64,000 nt of DNA, from assembly GCF_031755915.1 (NCBI RefSeq), contig NC_083386.1:22615001-22679000 (forward strand). Reading direction: 5' to 3'. Within the stretch, counting starts at the first letter, position 1. The number at the start of each line of letters is the position of its first letter. The notes under the pieces are model-generated. The model ran no database searches and was not told the DNA's origin. It worked only from the letters and a program-made list of their open reading frames with translations. This DNA comes from Ziziphus jujuba (Eukaryota > Streptophyta > Magnoliopsida > Rosales > Rhamnaceae). A program made the position numbers and the translations under genes. Positions 24,266 to 38,200 of the stretch are shown here, piece after piece.

Positions 24266-26542
24266 ATGATGAAGGCAAACCGGGGTGTTTTTAGGTCATT
24301 TTCTGAAACAGATTTGAGTTCCAAAGAATTCATGAAAGGTTCATCCTCTACCGCCAAGGACAACAACATTTACTATGAAGGTCACTTTAATTATGTTTTA
24401 TATGTATATGTATATGTATATTATTATATGTATATCCCATTTCAAATTCTTTCCTAAAAGATGCTAGCCAGTAGTACTGAGATTTTTAGTTCACATATAT
24501 AATATATTTGAATGTATATGTATATATATATATATATATATGATATCTACGCATGAGTGCTTGTATGTGTTGTTATTTAGGTGTTTATCATCCATGATAC
24601 TTTTTAGGTATTATTTCTTCAATAGACTGCAGCTAAAAGTTCTGTTAATTAATTAATTAGTTCCTGATTTCCATATCGAAGGTATGAAATATATGCCATA
24701 ATTGAAGATCCTCCATTGATTTTTTTATTTTTTGGGTTAATAATTTCTAGCTTTGATAACCACATTAATTGCTTACAATATATATTGTTGATTCAATATA
24801 TGGAATGGATTTCAGGAGATACAAATATCCTGTTAATTTTGAGGTGAGAATTGAAGATACATAAGATATAAACTTAATCCATTTACTGTCAAGTGTATTA
24901 AAACTGGGAAGAATTAGTCGATTGCAATATGGGCATTTTCAATCCTATTGCATTTTAATGGTTCAACATATCCTCTTCTCCTAAAAGTTAATTATTCTAT
25001 CGCAAATTTGCTTTGGATTGATAACTAATTTTGTGTTAATTTATCTCTATTATTCGATCTAAAACTCCATAATTGCCAACAAAATTAGGGAAGTAATGTT
25101 ACCAAATTAACAATAATCTTGAAACTAATTAATCTAAACTGTCTTCCTCCAAATGTACTAAACAATAATGTCACTTAATCTGTACAAAAAAATTATAGTT
25201 TGCCAAAAAAATTATAGTTTGCTATCACAAGGTTACATTCTTTTTGTTGAAGATTAAACATTGACTATACATTTATGCTATTACAAATATATGGACTGAT
25301 CAGCTTTCGTTTATGTCAAATTGCTAATACATATTTTAACTGTGTACTTTGTTCCTTCCCTCCAATTGCAGACGAATCAGAAACCAGTAGTGAAGAAGAT
25401 TCAGATGTAAGCTGTTTTGATGAAGAGGATGTATCTTGGATATCATGGTTCTGTAGTCAAAAGGGAAATGAATTCTTTTGTGAAGTGGATGATGACTACA
25501 TCCTGGATGATTTCAATCTTTCTGGGTTAAACAACATTGTTTCATACTATGACTATGCATTGGATTTGATTTTGGATGCTGAGTCCTCTCACGGTAATCA
25601 AGTCTATCTTCTTAGTCAGATTACAGAACATATAAGATACCTAATACATGAATATATGAGTTAGTCTGAAAATTTGAATTTGGTCTGATAAGGGAAACGT
25701 GAAAGAGTTTATTTTCTCTTTTGTGCTACTTCTGTTATAAGAATGCATATATGTTGAAGAAGAAGGTCAATTTCTTCTTCCTGGTTGAAAATGAATAACT
25801 TATTTTGATTATATGGGCTCTGCAGATGATACCTTAACCTATGAACAGAACAATATGGTAGAATCCGACGCAGAGTTGCTGTACGGCCTTATTCATGTTC
25901 GATATATTTCAACTAGCAAAGGGATGTCTGCAATGGTGAGATACGCTTTGCATTTCCCATCTTCCAACATTGTCTTGAAATCTCTGCTTTCTATTATAAT
26001 TAACATCAATTATTTGCTGCTTATATATGTATCATATATTTCAGCTAGAAAAATACAGGAACTATGACTTTGGTAGATGTCCAAGAGTTCACTGCAACAA
26101 ACAAAGATGCCTCCCAGTTGGTCAGTCAGACATACCAAAGTCAAGCACTGTTAAAATCTACTGTCCAAAATGTGAAGATGTATATGCACCACAATCTAGG
26201 CACCAAGACAGTATCCTTGTGTTACAATTTTTCTTAATTTTGCCAAGCTTTTTTCCATGAAATATATACTGCATTTTACCAGCCACACTTGGATACTCTC
26301 ACTGAGCATAAAGTTAAGATGATGAGTTTGCAACTATTTATTTATTTATTATTATTATTATCATATGTTATCCTGTATTCAATGCAGAAATGTTTCCTTG
26401 ACTTGTATTAGATGTCGACGGAGCATATTTTGGAACTACATTTCCTCACCTGTTTTTGATGACCTACGAACACCTCCAGCCACAGAAGGCAAATCAGAAC
26501 TATGTCCCAAGAGTATACGGTTTCAGAATCCGCAAGGAATAA
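24266..26542 (+). CDS. Casein kinase II regulatory (beta) subunit
   Basis: Five exons: 24266-24380, 25372-25593, 25826-25935, 26045-26210 and 26412-26542. All introns are GT-AG with consistent phases, giving 247 residues. CK2 beta is the dimeric scaffold of the CK2 holoenzyme. The sequence shows an acidic stretch ([10 protein letters not shown]), the core opening SWISWFC and [10 protein letters not shown], the acidic-loop region [11 protein letters not shown], and a zinc ribbon with CPRVHC and CPKC supplying the four cysteines. The C-terminal contact region reads [18 protein letters not shown]. The N-terminus (about 38 residues in exon 1) is shorter and unlike the usual plant form (about 280 residues in total). 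A stop at 24242 leaves 24266 as the natural start unless an upstream exon exists. Several normally invariant positions differ (CNKQRC in the loop; [10 protein letters not shown]), so this is a diverged paralogue that is still open throughout. Confidence 0.93.
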
Positions 26543-26544
26543 TA

Positions 26545-27295
26545 TTAGAGCTAAAAATTGCTACTCTTCTTGATAAAAAAGGAAAGTCTTGAGTTCCAGA
26601 ATTTTTAACATATATATCCCAAGGATTTCAAGCTCAAGGTTTTGTAGAAACAATTGTTACTAGAGGAGTTTTTTTAATGATCCTAGCATATAATTGGAGT
26701 TGCATACCCATTTCTTTCTCTTCAGGGTCTTAGGTTTTGGGGGTTTCTACCTGACTTATCTGTCCTGGTATGTTTATTCTGTCCTTGAGCAAATTCAAAA
26801 ATAGCATGCAAGCTCCTAGTCCAGAACTAAAATTGAAGCTTTGATTTCTTCATATGGTCATTTTAGTTTTTGAATGTAATTTGTGGTTTGGCTGCCCAAT
26901 GAACAGAATTGCTGTCTAGAACCACTGCTACTAAACCAGGCAACCTTTACAGCAAAGATGTTTTCCCCTGCAGATGAAAAGCTGAAAAGCTACATAACCT
27001 TTTTCTCTTTTCAACTTCTACCTCCATTTGTTTTTCCACTCTCTGTTGCAAAGAGAGGAAAAACAGAAAGTAAAGCAGGATCACAAATAAATAGAGGAAA
27101 AGATGTAATAAGAATATTTGAAATATTAAAATGGCAAAAAAACAAGTAATTGATTATTATATTTAGATAACGTAAGTAGCAATCATGATATATATCTCTA
27201 TAAAGATTCACAAAACCAGTTCAAATGAAGAGCTATGAAGCCAAAAATATATATATTGCAAATTCCATGGTCTGTCACCAAGAAGCCTCAAAAAT
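26545..27295. other. Intergenic DNA; start of a segment shared with 61.16 kb
   Basis: From about 26780 the sequence matches 61160 onward (shared words catgcaagctcctag/t, ccaggcaacct, gctgaaaagctacataacc). It is the 3' flank of both DUF724 copies. No coding exon is recognised. Confidence 0.65.
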
Positions 27296-27299
27296 ACAA

Positions 27300-30200
27300 A
27301 ACTAATTACATAATATTCAAAATCGACGGAGAACAAGGAAATTTTGCTTCATTCTTAGTATGTCTTTGATAATAACAGAATCTGCTGATTGCAACATATC
27401 TATCTCAGTGCTAATGGCCACAATCTTAGTAATTAGCCTTGCCTTTTTCTCTTACAACTTCATCTCTTGGGAAGCTCACCAACTTCTTCATTAGTTTTGT
27501 ACTTCTCATTAGTGGACTCAATGATCTTAGTTTTGACCACTTCTGAGTCATCATGAAGTTGTCTTAACTTGAACTTGCTGCAGCTCAGTCAAGTGACCTC
27601 GCAATGCCTCAACATTGAATCCCACGATTTCCATTTCAACAAGTGTTTCAGTAGCGTAATTGAAGAATTCCCCAGGAGCACCTATTTCCAACTTTCTAAT
27701 CATCTCAACCAAAGAAACAAAGGCTAACATATTGCCAACAGCTAATCCTTCCCGATATACCTCTTTCGACTTCACTGAAGGCTGAAAATTGGGATTCTGA
27801 GGCAATTTTCTGAATTCTTCCATTGATTCAATTCGTTGCCAAACTGAAAATGTTTTCACGAAAGCCAATGACAGACTGTTGTTTTGCTCAATGTCACCTG
27901 TGGAACCTATTTCATTAAATTCACAACTGAAATGTTTAAGTTTTAAAGAATAATTACTCATAATCAAATATATTACAGCAACAACTTACCTGAGTCATTG
28001 ACATTTTCCATAGAATGAATTTCATTGATAGGCACCGACAAAGGTTGATAATCAGAAACACCATTGCTAGATATTCCATCCACAGCCATCATAACTTCTT
28101 CTGGCAAGCAATCTGTTGCAGTGACTAGAGCTGTTCCATCTCTCAATACATCTTCAGAGCCTACAAAAATTAAGATAGACTAAGAGCATCATCAGATTTA
28201 TCATCTACAACACCTTCAGCTCCATGCAGTTGCTCGCTTACAAAATTGACAAATATTTGTTTGCCTAGTTTTGGTTTTAACTTATTATATAGCAGTGAGC
28301 TCTCCATACCTGGAACTCCCACAGTCATTTCAGATATATCAGTTCGACAATTTCCAACCTACAAAGTTGACAGAGATTAGTTTCCCAAAAGTGTTTTATT
28401 TTATAACAAGAGCAATAAGACCTCCCATAGCAGAAACTTTGACCTGTGAAGTCATAGGCAATTCAACTTTATTGGTAATGCAATCCACAGCAACAACGCC
28501 GGCTCCATTTTGTTGCTCACCTACAAATGTTGACACAAAGTACTAATGTAAAAACAAATTACCAGCTAACAATAGTTGGTAACTTTGCTTAGTACATACC
28601 TACTGATGTAGCTTGCCCATTTGCAATAGTAATTTATCTTCGTCTCCCTTTCCTTGTTCTTCATTACTTACTCCAACATCATTCTGTATGATCATCTCAA
28701 ACATGAATAAAGGACATATTGTAATTAGCAATATTCTGAGGAACAGATAAACATAGAGGAATCTTAATACACAATAACAAAGAGGGATCACAGGATTCAA
28801 CAGCATCTCTATCTAGGCTAAAGGTAGAATTGTGAACTTAGTTGGAGGGTTATAAGCATGAGCAAAAATAAAGTTTGACACTCCCCAAAAATTTAATTTT
28901 AAATGGTAGTGTAAACAATGATTGTTTCCTAGAGTCTTGGATATGCATTATGTTAGTCCTTCCAACAAGTTTATATAGCACTACAAATGTTAGTTTGTAA
29001 TCTGTGCCTGAAAGATATAATCCATGTGGCAAAGACATAGGTAGATACAAAATCTCATACTGATTGCAGCAGATCCAAAATGGACAGTGTTCTATCAAAA
29101 GCTACCAAATAATATGTACTGTCATGGTAACGGTAGTTGACAGATTCTTAGACTGAACGCATCTGCTCAAACCTCTCTTCCAAAGGCTCTATTTCCTTTA
29201 ATTTTATGTCATACTAGGGTTCTTTTTCTCTGTTGTACAATTACAATATCATCCAAGTCTCACTCGATTATTCAAATGATTATATAGAACTCATAAAAGC
29301 TTTAGATGTACCTCATTAGGAAGCAAAGAAGACTCTTCAGCATCTGAGACAGTTAATGCCTCGGTGTTTGACACTAAAATGCCAGAGTAGTTTTCTTCTA
29401 TTACCAGTTAAAATTTAACGATATTTTTAGATTATTTAAAAAAATACTGCATAAATCCTACATGACACTGCCTTTTACTAATCATTCCACATTTTTAGAT
29501 TGAGATTTTGGTGACATAACCCTCCTTTTAAATGTCCTAGTCGATATGCCTAGAAATTCAGATCTTGGCATTAGCAGTCTTCCCCTCTTTTCTTGAGATA
29601 CAGATGGTAGCTTTCCTACTGTTCCAGCTTCTTGTTCTAGGAGGAAGAACATTAATTTTAGTAGAAACACAAGGTTATGGAATAAACATAAGAATAAGAG
29701 CAAGTAGTGAACAAATTCTAGTAAAAACACAAGGTTATGGAATAAACATGAGAATAAGAGCAAGTATTGAACTTTGCTCCCAAACTAAAAATTTCAATTG
29801 AATTGTTCATTCACGAAACATGTGAAACATAAAATCAGATCATGACTCAGTAGGTTTACCAAAAAGAATAGTTATTGGAAGGTTGAGTACCAACAGATTG
29901 TATTTATTAATAACATGATCATCTCTATTTGACCCTTCTTAATCAAACTCTGCCAAAATTAAGTTGTCTAAATCTAGTTTTAACTTCTTGAAAGGATTCA
30001 ATTTTAGCTCTATCAATAAATGTCACTTCACTTCCCTTTTTAAGTAAGATAATTCATCAACCAAAGGACTCACCTGCTCCTTTTGATAGTCTCCTTTGTT
30101 GGTGGAACAAGATGTTTCTTCTTCCTTGTTTTCCATTCTAGCACCTGAACTTCCATTGTGTAGCTACCATGGAGTTTTTGATGCTGCTGCATGCATGCAG

Positions 30201-31600
30201 ATACTGCAGTTTACAATCTGGACCGAATATCACATTCTGAAGCAAAAAGATACTATATAAGCCACCCTTAACCCATTTGAATCTACATTATCAACTTTGG
30301 CAATTTAAGCTGATGTAGATCACAAGGATTTCTGAGTTAAGCACATCTCAATGAGATTATTTAAAAAAAAGAAAAAAAGAAAAAGAGAATTAACTTTATT
30401 GATGATGAAGACTTGTGGATGATAAACTGATATTTTTCTGTATGGTAACCAAAGATGTTATGCATCAAATGTGTTGCACTCTAGATCTGCTATTAAAAAT
30501 TCAACTGCAGTAAACTTGTGTGAACCAAAATCACCATTTAAGTAAATTACCTGATTTACACATAGAGGTTTTTCATGCATCAGTAACACTTATTTACAAT
30601 TACCCAAAAAAAAAAAAATAGAGTTAATTTTCCCTATTATATAAAACAAACAGGTGCCACATCTTTCTACATCTCCCAGTCAGCAACATAAAAAATCTAT
30701 ATGGATGGCAACATGGGACATTACAAAATAAGAATGCAAAACACCCCATTATAAATTATTAAAAAAAAAAAAAAGGAAAAAAAAAAAAAGGAAAGAAAGA
30801 AAGAGGAGGCATTCCGACAAAACACTCTCTTCTTTCTAACCCTCAAACAAAGTAAAGAAGGAAGTACATTTACCATTGATTTTGTATTTTATTGTCCATT
30901 GTGTGGTCTCAGTTCTGACTGATTGAATTCCTTCACCTTCTTTCCACGCATAAAATTGACAATATAACTTCCACCTGTAAGAACTTTGGTAATCACTCCA
31001 ACCCACCAACGCATACCATGAAATGCATTCACCTTTTCAAATAAATCAAATTTCACTTCCGCTTGTGGAGGATGAGGTCGAATTTGGTGGGGCTGTAGAG
31101 ATATCTACGAAGACCTTCTCCCTCAGTTTTTGAAAGAAAAAAAGAAGCAAAGAAAATGCAAGAAAATGAAAGAAAACGAAGGAAAACACAAGGAGAAAGA
31201 GAGAGAGTATTTAGGGAAAAGTGCCTGTTTGTGTCATCAAGAATTGTACAATTACAAGCTTTTTCAAAACCTTTTACAGTGCTTTATATATATCAGAACT
31301 CTAAAACAACACTTTCCCTTACCCAACTATCACGTGGACAAAACTAACTAATACAACAAACTAAAATGAGCTAGCTGTAACTACTTCAATTGGTATTCCA
31401 TGATGCCAAGATAGTTCTGACGTGGCAGCCTGTTAAAGTCTTCAATAGTTTTGAAGTTCTTAGACTGCACCAAGAAATAGTTCGGACGTACTCCAAGAAA
31501 AATTGCAGTTGACCAAACCATGCAGGGAAGTTCATTATCAAGATTCACTTCTATTGCTTCCCCTGGGCTGAAAGGTGAAGATCCTATTGTTCTCTTTATA
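27300..31600 (-). pseudogene. Decayed Agenet/DUF724-domain gene, copy 1
   Basis: On the minus strand, Agenet-type exons come first. Piece one is about 31590-31395, with SPFSPGEAIEVNLDNE and FLVQSKNF. Piece two is 31092-30874, with VNAFHGMRWWVGVITKVL and EFNQSELRPH. Linker exons follow (about 30175-30075, 29640-29475, 29375-29310, 28700-28610, 28520-28430, 28358-28310, 28160-27990), then the DUF724 exon from 27897. Damage is clear against the copy at 61.7-64 kb. An in-frame TAA falls right after the second Agenet piece. One base is missing near 28629. The exon 28358-28310 no longer keeps phase. The DUF724 exon loses frame after ELQQVQVK, stopping near 27551, and has further small deletions near 27470. 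No start codon precedes the first Agenet piece. DUF724 proteins are plant-specific nuclear or RNA-transport candidates; function is not asserted here. Confidence 0.78.
29661..29768. repeat. 60-bp tandem duplication in a linker intron of DUF724 copy 1
   Basis: The words acacaaggttatggaataaa and gagaataagagcaagta recur with a 60-bp period. Only a few substitutions separate the two units. Confidence 0.8.
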
Positions 31601-31604
31601 GAAT

Positions 31605-33885
31605 TATTGGAAAAGAAAAGTTATGGTGGAGAAGAAGAAGTAATGTTTAAATAAAAATATTTCACATAGTGATGAGTAAAGGAAACCAGAGTTATATATA
31701 TGTAGACATGTGACTATGCGGTTGCATATGTAATAAAGATATTAAAAAAATAAATAAACATAATTCTTTAAAAAAGGAACACAAAATTATTGATTTTACA
31801 GCTAATTAAATATGTTCCATTTTGAGGGCCATAAAGTCTTGAACCTATCATGATTGTGAATAAAATGGTCATCCAAAAATATGTGATTGTATGTGTAGGT
31901 GACAGATAGATACCAACAACGTCCATACCTTGCTTGGGTAGGAGGATATAATTGGGCATAGATATTATATGGCACTTAAACACTTCATTTTTGAACTAGA
32001 AAAACATTGCATTTCGCTTATTACAGAAAGCAAAAATAAGAAACTGTATTCTTAGGCATTTTCTCTAGTATATACAGTATGATAAACCAACTACGTACTC
32101 TTGAAAATTTTTAGTTTTAGTCAAATCTTAAGCCTGCTTTAAATCTCAACCAAGTTATACCTATGATCATATATGTCATGACTTTACAATACTTCCACCA
32201 AGATACCAACATTAGTTACTGCAACCAACTAAAGTCAATTTTTATCAGCATTTCTCATCTAATTTCTACATCTTCACTTGCCCATGTTACAGGGGAATAC
32301 GGCAAAGAAAATATTGTCTTTTTGAGGCAGCAAATTGTAGCTTCCCAAAGAACTCGTAATACCCTTTTCCACAAATAGTGAAAGTTCGAAATGGCAGACC
32401 AGCCATCGTATATACATGCACAACCATTTCCATGTTGGGGGGTTTCTATCGCTTTGTCACGTTATCTGGGTATGCGGAAATGCATTGAACTTGCTGGGTG
32501 GTCCCTTTTGGAAAACGATTTTCGCTTTTTACACATTTAATAAATATTAAATAAAACGAATCACAATTTTTTATTTATTTTTTATTTGTTTATTTTTACT
32601 TTTTTTTTTTTTTGGTATTTTGGTTGATGTATATTATTTTAGTTTGTAGAAAACAAATTAATGAAATATCAGTTTCCCAAGAAAAAAATAAATTTTCTTT
32701 GGCGGCATTCCAAAAGGTTTTTGTGGATGCAAAGACCAAAACGTAACAATTTCATTGTGTTTAAGGTTAAGCACGCTTTTTCTTTCAAAAAAAAACTTAA
32801 TAATAATAATAATTAAGAGTATAAATAAATCAATAAAAGAGTTTCTTTTTTTTTTTTGACTTTTTTTGGTTGAATAAATAAAAAAGTTTAAAGAGAACAA
32901 TACCAAAAAAAAAAAAAAAAAGTGTATGTAAGTTTAAAATTATGAATATAAATAAGCCGAATCAAGTCAAGTATTAACATTTTTAAACTCAGCTCATATG
33001 ATTTTATAAATAATCAAATTTGGTTCAAGTTTACAAAATTTTAAATTAATTTACTCAAGTTCAATTTGATTATTCATGAAAAGTTCAAATTTAGTTCAGT
33101 TAAACTTTTTACAAAATAAAAGCTTAAAATTTTAAATATTTTTTTAAATAAATTTTTTAATATAAATTATTAATAAAGTCCATTTATTCTATTAATTTTA
33201 TTATTAGATTATTTATTTTAAAAGTTATAAATTTAAAATATAAAAAATATTGTTTATACATTATAAGCATTCAATGTGTTTAAATTCATAATATTTTTAT
33301 TCATAAACATATAAACTAACAAATTCGATTTACTCACAAATCATTCAAAAGCTTAAATTATTATTTAATTTCGATTCATGAGTTTCATTTTGTTCAAACG
33401 TAACTTGTTTTCTTTATGAATCAAATTCAAATGAGCTAAAATCAATTCAAACTCAAGCTACTTAAGAGCTACTCAAGTCTATTTATAATAATATTTAAAT
33501 TTTTTATTATATTTCCCACTAAATTAAAATTAAGCATCATATTTTTCACTTATGAGTCGGACCATGTTTATATATGGAAATAATTTATATATTGAAAAAA
33601 TTCTTCTAAAACAACTCAATTAAAACATTGTCATATTATGTCACAATGTTTTTTATTATATACACAATTATGAATTGTTAAAAACATATTCTCAATTTAT
33701 GTTATTAAATGAATCACACTTTTAATATTTGCCACATCTTCACAATTTTCAACAAAGAGGTGGGAATGTTTACTGCATATCAATAAAAATTAGGACTGGA
33801 TCCCAATTATATATATATATATATATATATATTTTATACATGTAATTCCATCTATTGCTATGTAAAGTCAACATATTTTAACAGC
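31605..33885. other. AT-rich intergenic DNA
   Basis: No gene is recognised. A diffuse block (about 32930-33490) is rich in ttcaa/caagt-type words and has weak inverted similarity between its ends, as in decayed MITEs, but it is too degraded to call. A TA microsatellite lies at about 33810-33832. Confidence 0.55.
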
Positions 33886-33887
33886 AG

Positions 33888-34020
33888 ATGAACTAGACCT
33901 AAAAAAGTCAAACTAAATTGAAAGACTCGTTTTCCCTGAGGTGCCAGCTTTACCTGCATCTTGATCCTGCCAGGAACCTTGCCATTGCTTATCATACAAC
34001 GAAGCTTCAATTTCTGGAAA
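33888..34020 (-). pseudogene. C-terminal fragment of a LIL3-like gene
   Basis: On the minus strand one frame reads EASLYDKQWQGSWQDQDAG and continues to a stop. This matches the conserved C-terminal tail of LIL3, the light-harvesting-like protein 3 of chloroplasts. The transmembrane helices and the rest of the gene are absent. It retains the YDKQW tail that the longer copy at 40.8 kb has lost by frameshift. It lies next to the older Copia element. Confidence 0.7.
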
Positions 34021-34024
34021 ATAT

Positions 34025-34673
34025 TTCTTCCAATTTGGCAGACTAACATTCATTTGTAACTAATAGTTTTAGAGATTGTCCATATATACATATATATATA
34101 TATATATCAGAAAATCATGGTGGATATTAGGAGTTAAATGGAAAACAAAGTTACTGACAGTGTGTAATACCATTTATTGGTGAAATAATGGAAATATCAA
34201 ATATATACATAAAATAAAGAAAAAATCAACAACAACAAAGTGTTCAAAACTTCAACAATAACGCAACAAAGTTCAACAATAATGCTACCTAAAAGACAAG
34301 AAAAATAATGATTGCTACTTGGCTAAAAGTATCCAACAACAATGCTATAAAGCTTAAGAACAGCTTAAAAACTCTTGTAGTGCAATTTAGACTATCATTT
34401 TTTTCAATCACTTTCGTACAATTAAAGCTAACAACATCTAAAATATGGATGGAACATACCTATATGTAAGTCATATGACATTAGATAAAGGGTACGATTG
34501 TACAGGAGCTACAAAACAAATAAAATATAGTGTGCTTTGTCTAAAATATAGCAATAGATATTATGAGTTTCAATTAGTTACAATTTTATTCATTTTTGTC
34601 CCTAATTTTTTTCCCCAACTCACCTTTTTATTATAAGGCATGGGACTTGCACATGGGGCCTATTTCATTTATA
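34025..34673. other. Intergenic DNA left of the older Copia element
   Basis: AT-rich, with a TA/CATA microsatellite at about 34083-34108. No coding exon is recognised. Confidence 0.6.
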
Positions 34674-34678
34674 TTTTG

Positions 34679-35223
34679 TATTGAAAACTAATTCAATACA
34701 AAACTCATTCACAACAGCAAGAAAAGAAAGAAACACATAGAAAACACACAAGATTTTAATGAGGTATGGTCTAAAAGAGACCTACATCCTCGGTAAACTC
34801 CATCCAAAGAGTTCTTGCACTATGAACAATGAACAGTGATCAATATAGTAGCTTCTCTTCCTCTGTGATGGTTATTTATACCTTGAAAACCAACCCTGAA
34901 ACCCCTTTTACAACCTCTCACTTTCTCACAAAACCACTCACCCAGAATGGCCTAATCACTCTAGAGAAAGAGATGATAAACTCAGAGAAAAGAGGAATTT
35001 ACAACCAACAAAGAAAGAAGAACAAGAAGCTGAAAGATGCCTTTTATCAAGAGCTTAATCGAAGCTGTTATCCTTTTCTGTTTCTGCAGTTTTATAGCCA
35101 AAACAGAAAACTAACTTGCTGACTCATCATAACCACCTTCTTAAGTGCAGCGGCACCATTTCACAATTGAAGATATAGGAAACGTTGACTTTTGACCTTC
35201 TCTCAATTGAATCACAGCTAACA
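34679..35223 (-). repeat. 3' LTR of the older Copia element
   Basis: 545 bp. It is on the downstream side because the element is on the minus strand. A purine-rich stretch precedes it on the minus strand (caaggtggagta). Confidence 0.9.
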
Positions 35224-35299
35224 TACTCCACCTTGATTCAAGTGAGAGGGAAAATTGTGCAAGATTCCTTGGACTTCTCAGTTCACTGATTTTAACCTC

Positions 35300-38200
35300 T
35301 TAGCTAGGTTCAACTCTTAGCAAACTTTTGTAAGTTTCAAGTTTGCTAACTGGAAGAACTTTGGTTCCCATATCTACTGGATTATATGCTGTTGCAACCT
35401 TCTCCAAACTAATAACTCCTTCATTCACAACATCCCTTGTGAAATGGTACTTCACTTCAACATGCTTTGTTTGATCATGATAAACCATATTTTTACACAA
35501 ATGAATTGAGCTTTGACTGTCTGAATATACAGTAACTTCACCCTCCAAAAGCTTCAATTCTTGCAGCAAACCTTTTAACCATAAAGCCTCTTTCATAGCT
35601 TCTGCAGTAGCAATATATTCAGCTTCGGTTGATGATAATGCCACTCTTAACTGTAGCCTAGACTTCCAGCTGATACAATTATTGCAAAGTGTAAATACAT
35701 AAGAACTAGTTGACCTTCTTCTATCTCTGTCACCCGCATAATCAGAGTCTACATATCCTTTAAGAACCACACCTTCTTTACAATGACTAAACATTAAGCC
35801 AACATGACAAGTCCCCTTAAAGTATTTTAGAAGCCATTGAAGAGCCTCCTAATGTTTTCTTCCAGGATTTGCCATATATCTACTAAGAACACTGATTCTA
35901 TGAGCTAGATCAGGCCTTATACAGATCATAACATACATGATCGACCCTATTGCACTTGCATAAGGCACATTACTCATGTCTTTTTCTTCTTGTTCGGTTT
36001 GAGGACACAAACTGGCAGATAGCTTGAAATGATTCCCAAGTGGTACATTTGTTGAATTTGCAGCACTTATTGAAAACTTAGACAATATTTTCTGAATATA
36101 ACTTTTCTGATTCAAGAAAAGTTGATCCTTCAATCTGTCCCTTTCAATATTCATGCCTAAAATTTTCTTTGCTGGTCCAAGCTCCTTCATATCAAATTCA
36201 GCCTTCAACTCATCCTTTATGTCCTTGATATTCTTCATATTTTGACCAATCAATAGCATATCATCTACATATAAGAGTAAGTAGACTAATTCATGATAGT
36301 TTTCACCTTTACAATATAGACAACTATCATAGCTGCTCCTCTTAAAACCAACTTTTAACACATAAATGTCAAATCTCCTATACCATTGTCGAGGAGATTG
36401 CTTCAAACCATATAACGACCTCTTCAGCAAGCAAACCATCTCCTTGTTTGAGTTTGAGACCTCAAAACCTTCAGATTGCTTCATATATATAACCTTATCA
36501 AGCTCACCATGTAAAAACACTGTTTTCACATCACGTTGTTCTAGCTCCCAGTTGAAATGAGAAACTAATGACAAAATCATCCTAATAGTTGTATATTTCA
36601 CTATAGGTGAGAAAATTTCAGTATAATCCATCCCTTGTACCTATGTGAATCCTTTGGCAACTAATCTTGCCTTAAATCTGACTGGATCAGCACTTGATAT
36701 CCTCTCTTTCACTCTAAAAATTCATTTGCAGTCAACTACCTTCTGAGTTGCAGGTTTTGGAACCAACACCCACATCTTATTCTTGTGTAATGACTCCAAT
36801 TCTTCTAACATAGCCTTATACCACAATCTGGAATGCTTACTCTTCATAGCTTCAGAATAGGACTTAGGTTCCTCATCAGTAAGTTCCTGAAAACATACTA
36901 CAGCAAACATAGTGGAGTTAGAAGAAATAAATTTGACAAGGGGTTTTACCACTCTCCTTTGCCTATCTCTGGCTAGCTGGTAATGTTGTAAAGGATTAAA
37001 GTCTTCAGTAGCTGCTTCCTCTTCATTTTCTCACTCTGGCTGTTCATCTACAAATTCTGGAAGTTGTATTTCAGCTTCAGCTTCTACTTGGGTTACTTGA
37101 TCTTCCTTTGCCTTCATATATGGCTCCACCTCAAACTGAACTGACTTGTCTTTGGTGGAAATTTCAGTCCCTGCATCTTTATTACTCAAGCAAGGCATAA
37201 TATTTTCATTAAAAATAACATCCCTACTTATTATGGTTTTAAAACCTTTCAAGTCTCTTGCCCATAGCCTATATCCTTTAACTCCTTCAGGATAACCTAG
37301 AAAAACACACTTCAATGATCTAGGTTCAAGTTTTCCTTCACTTTGATGAGCATATGCTGCACATCCAAAAACTTTCAGCCTAATGTAGTCTGCTGGTTTA
37401 CCTGACCACATTTCTTCAGGAATTTTGAATTTTATAGCTGTTGATGGACACCTATTCACCAAATAAGTTGCTGTCATGATAGCTTCACCCCAAAATGGTT
37501 TTAGTAGACCATAACTTAGCAACATGCACCTAACCTTGTCTAATAAGGTCTTATTCATCCTCTCAGCAACTCCATTTTGCTGAGGGGTATAACTAACTGT
37601 CCTATACCTAAGAATTCCAACTTCTTTACAGAAATTATCAAATTCAAGGTTACAAAATTCCAACCAATTATCAGTTCTTAACACTTTCAATTTTTTTTCT
37701 GTTTGGTTTTGAACTAAAGAATGCCAATGTTTAAATTTAACAAAAGCCTCACTTTTATGTTTTAACAAAAAAACCCAAACTTTTCTTGAAAAATCATCAA
37801 AAATTGAAAAAAAATACTTATTACCTCCATGTGTAGGTGTGCTGGCTGGTCCCCATAAATCAGCATATGCATAGTCCAGTATTGAGGTAGCTTTATGTGT
37901 TCCTAGCTTGAAACTCAATCGATGTTGCTTCCCCAATATGCAGTGTTCACAAAATTCCATCTTGCTGTTTTGTTCTTACCAAACAGCCCTTGCTTGTTGA
38001 GAATCTAAAGGCCTTTATCACTGATATGCCCCAATCTCTTGCGCCAAAGTTGAGTCTCATCTGGATTTAAACCCATAGCTGCTGCATTAATCCCAGTTAC
38101 TGTTTTTCCTTGCAAAACATACAACCCATTTCTCTTGATTCCTCTCATGATAGTAAGAGCACCTTTACTGATCTTCATTGACCCATTTTCAGATTTACAA

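Noticed and set aside
32930..33490. Possible degraded MITE with weak inverted ends
   Set aside because: Inverted similarity is poor and no target-site duplication could be read.
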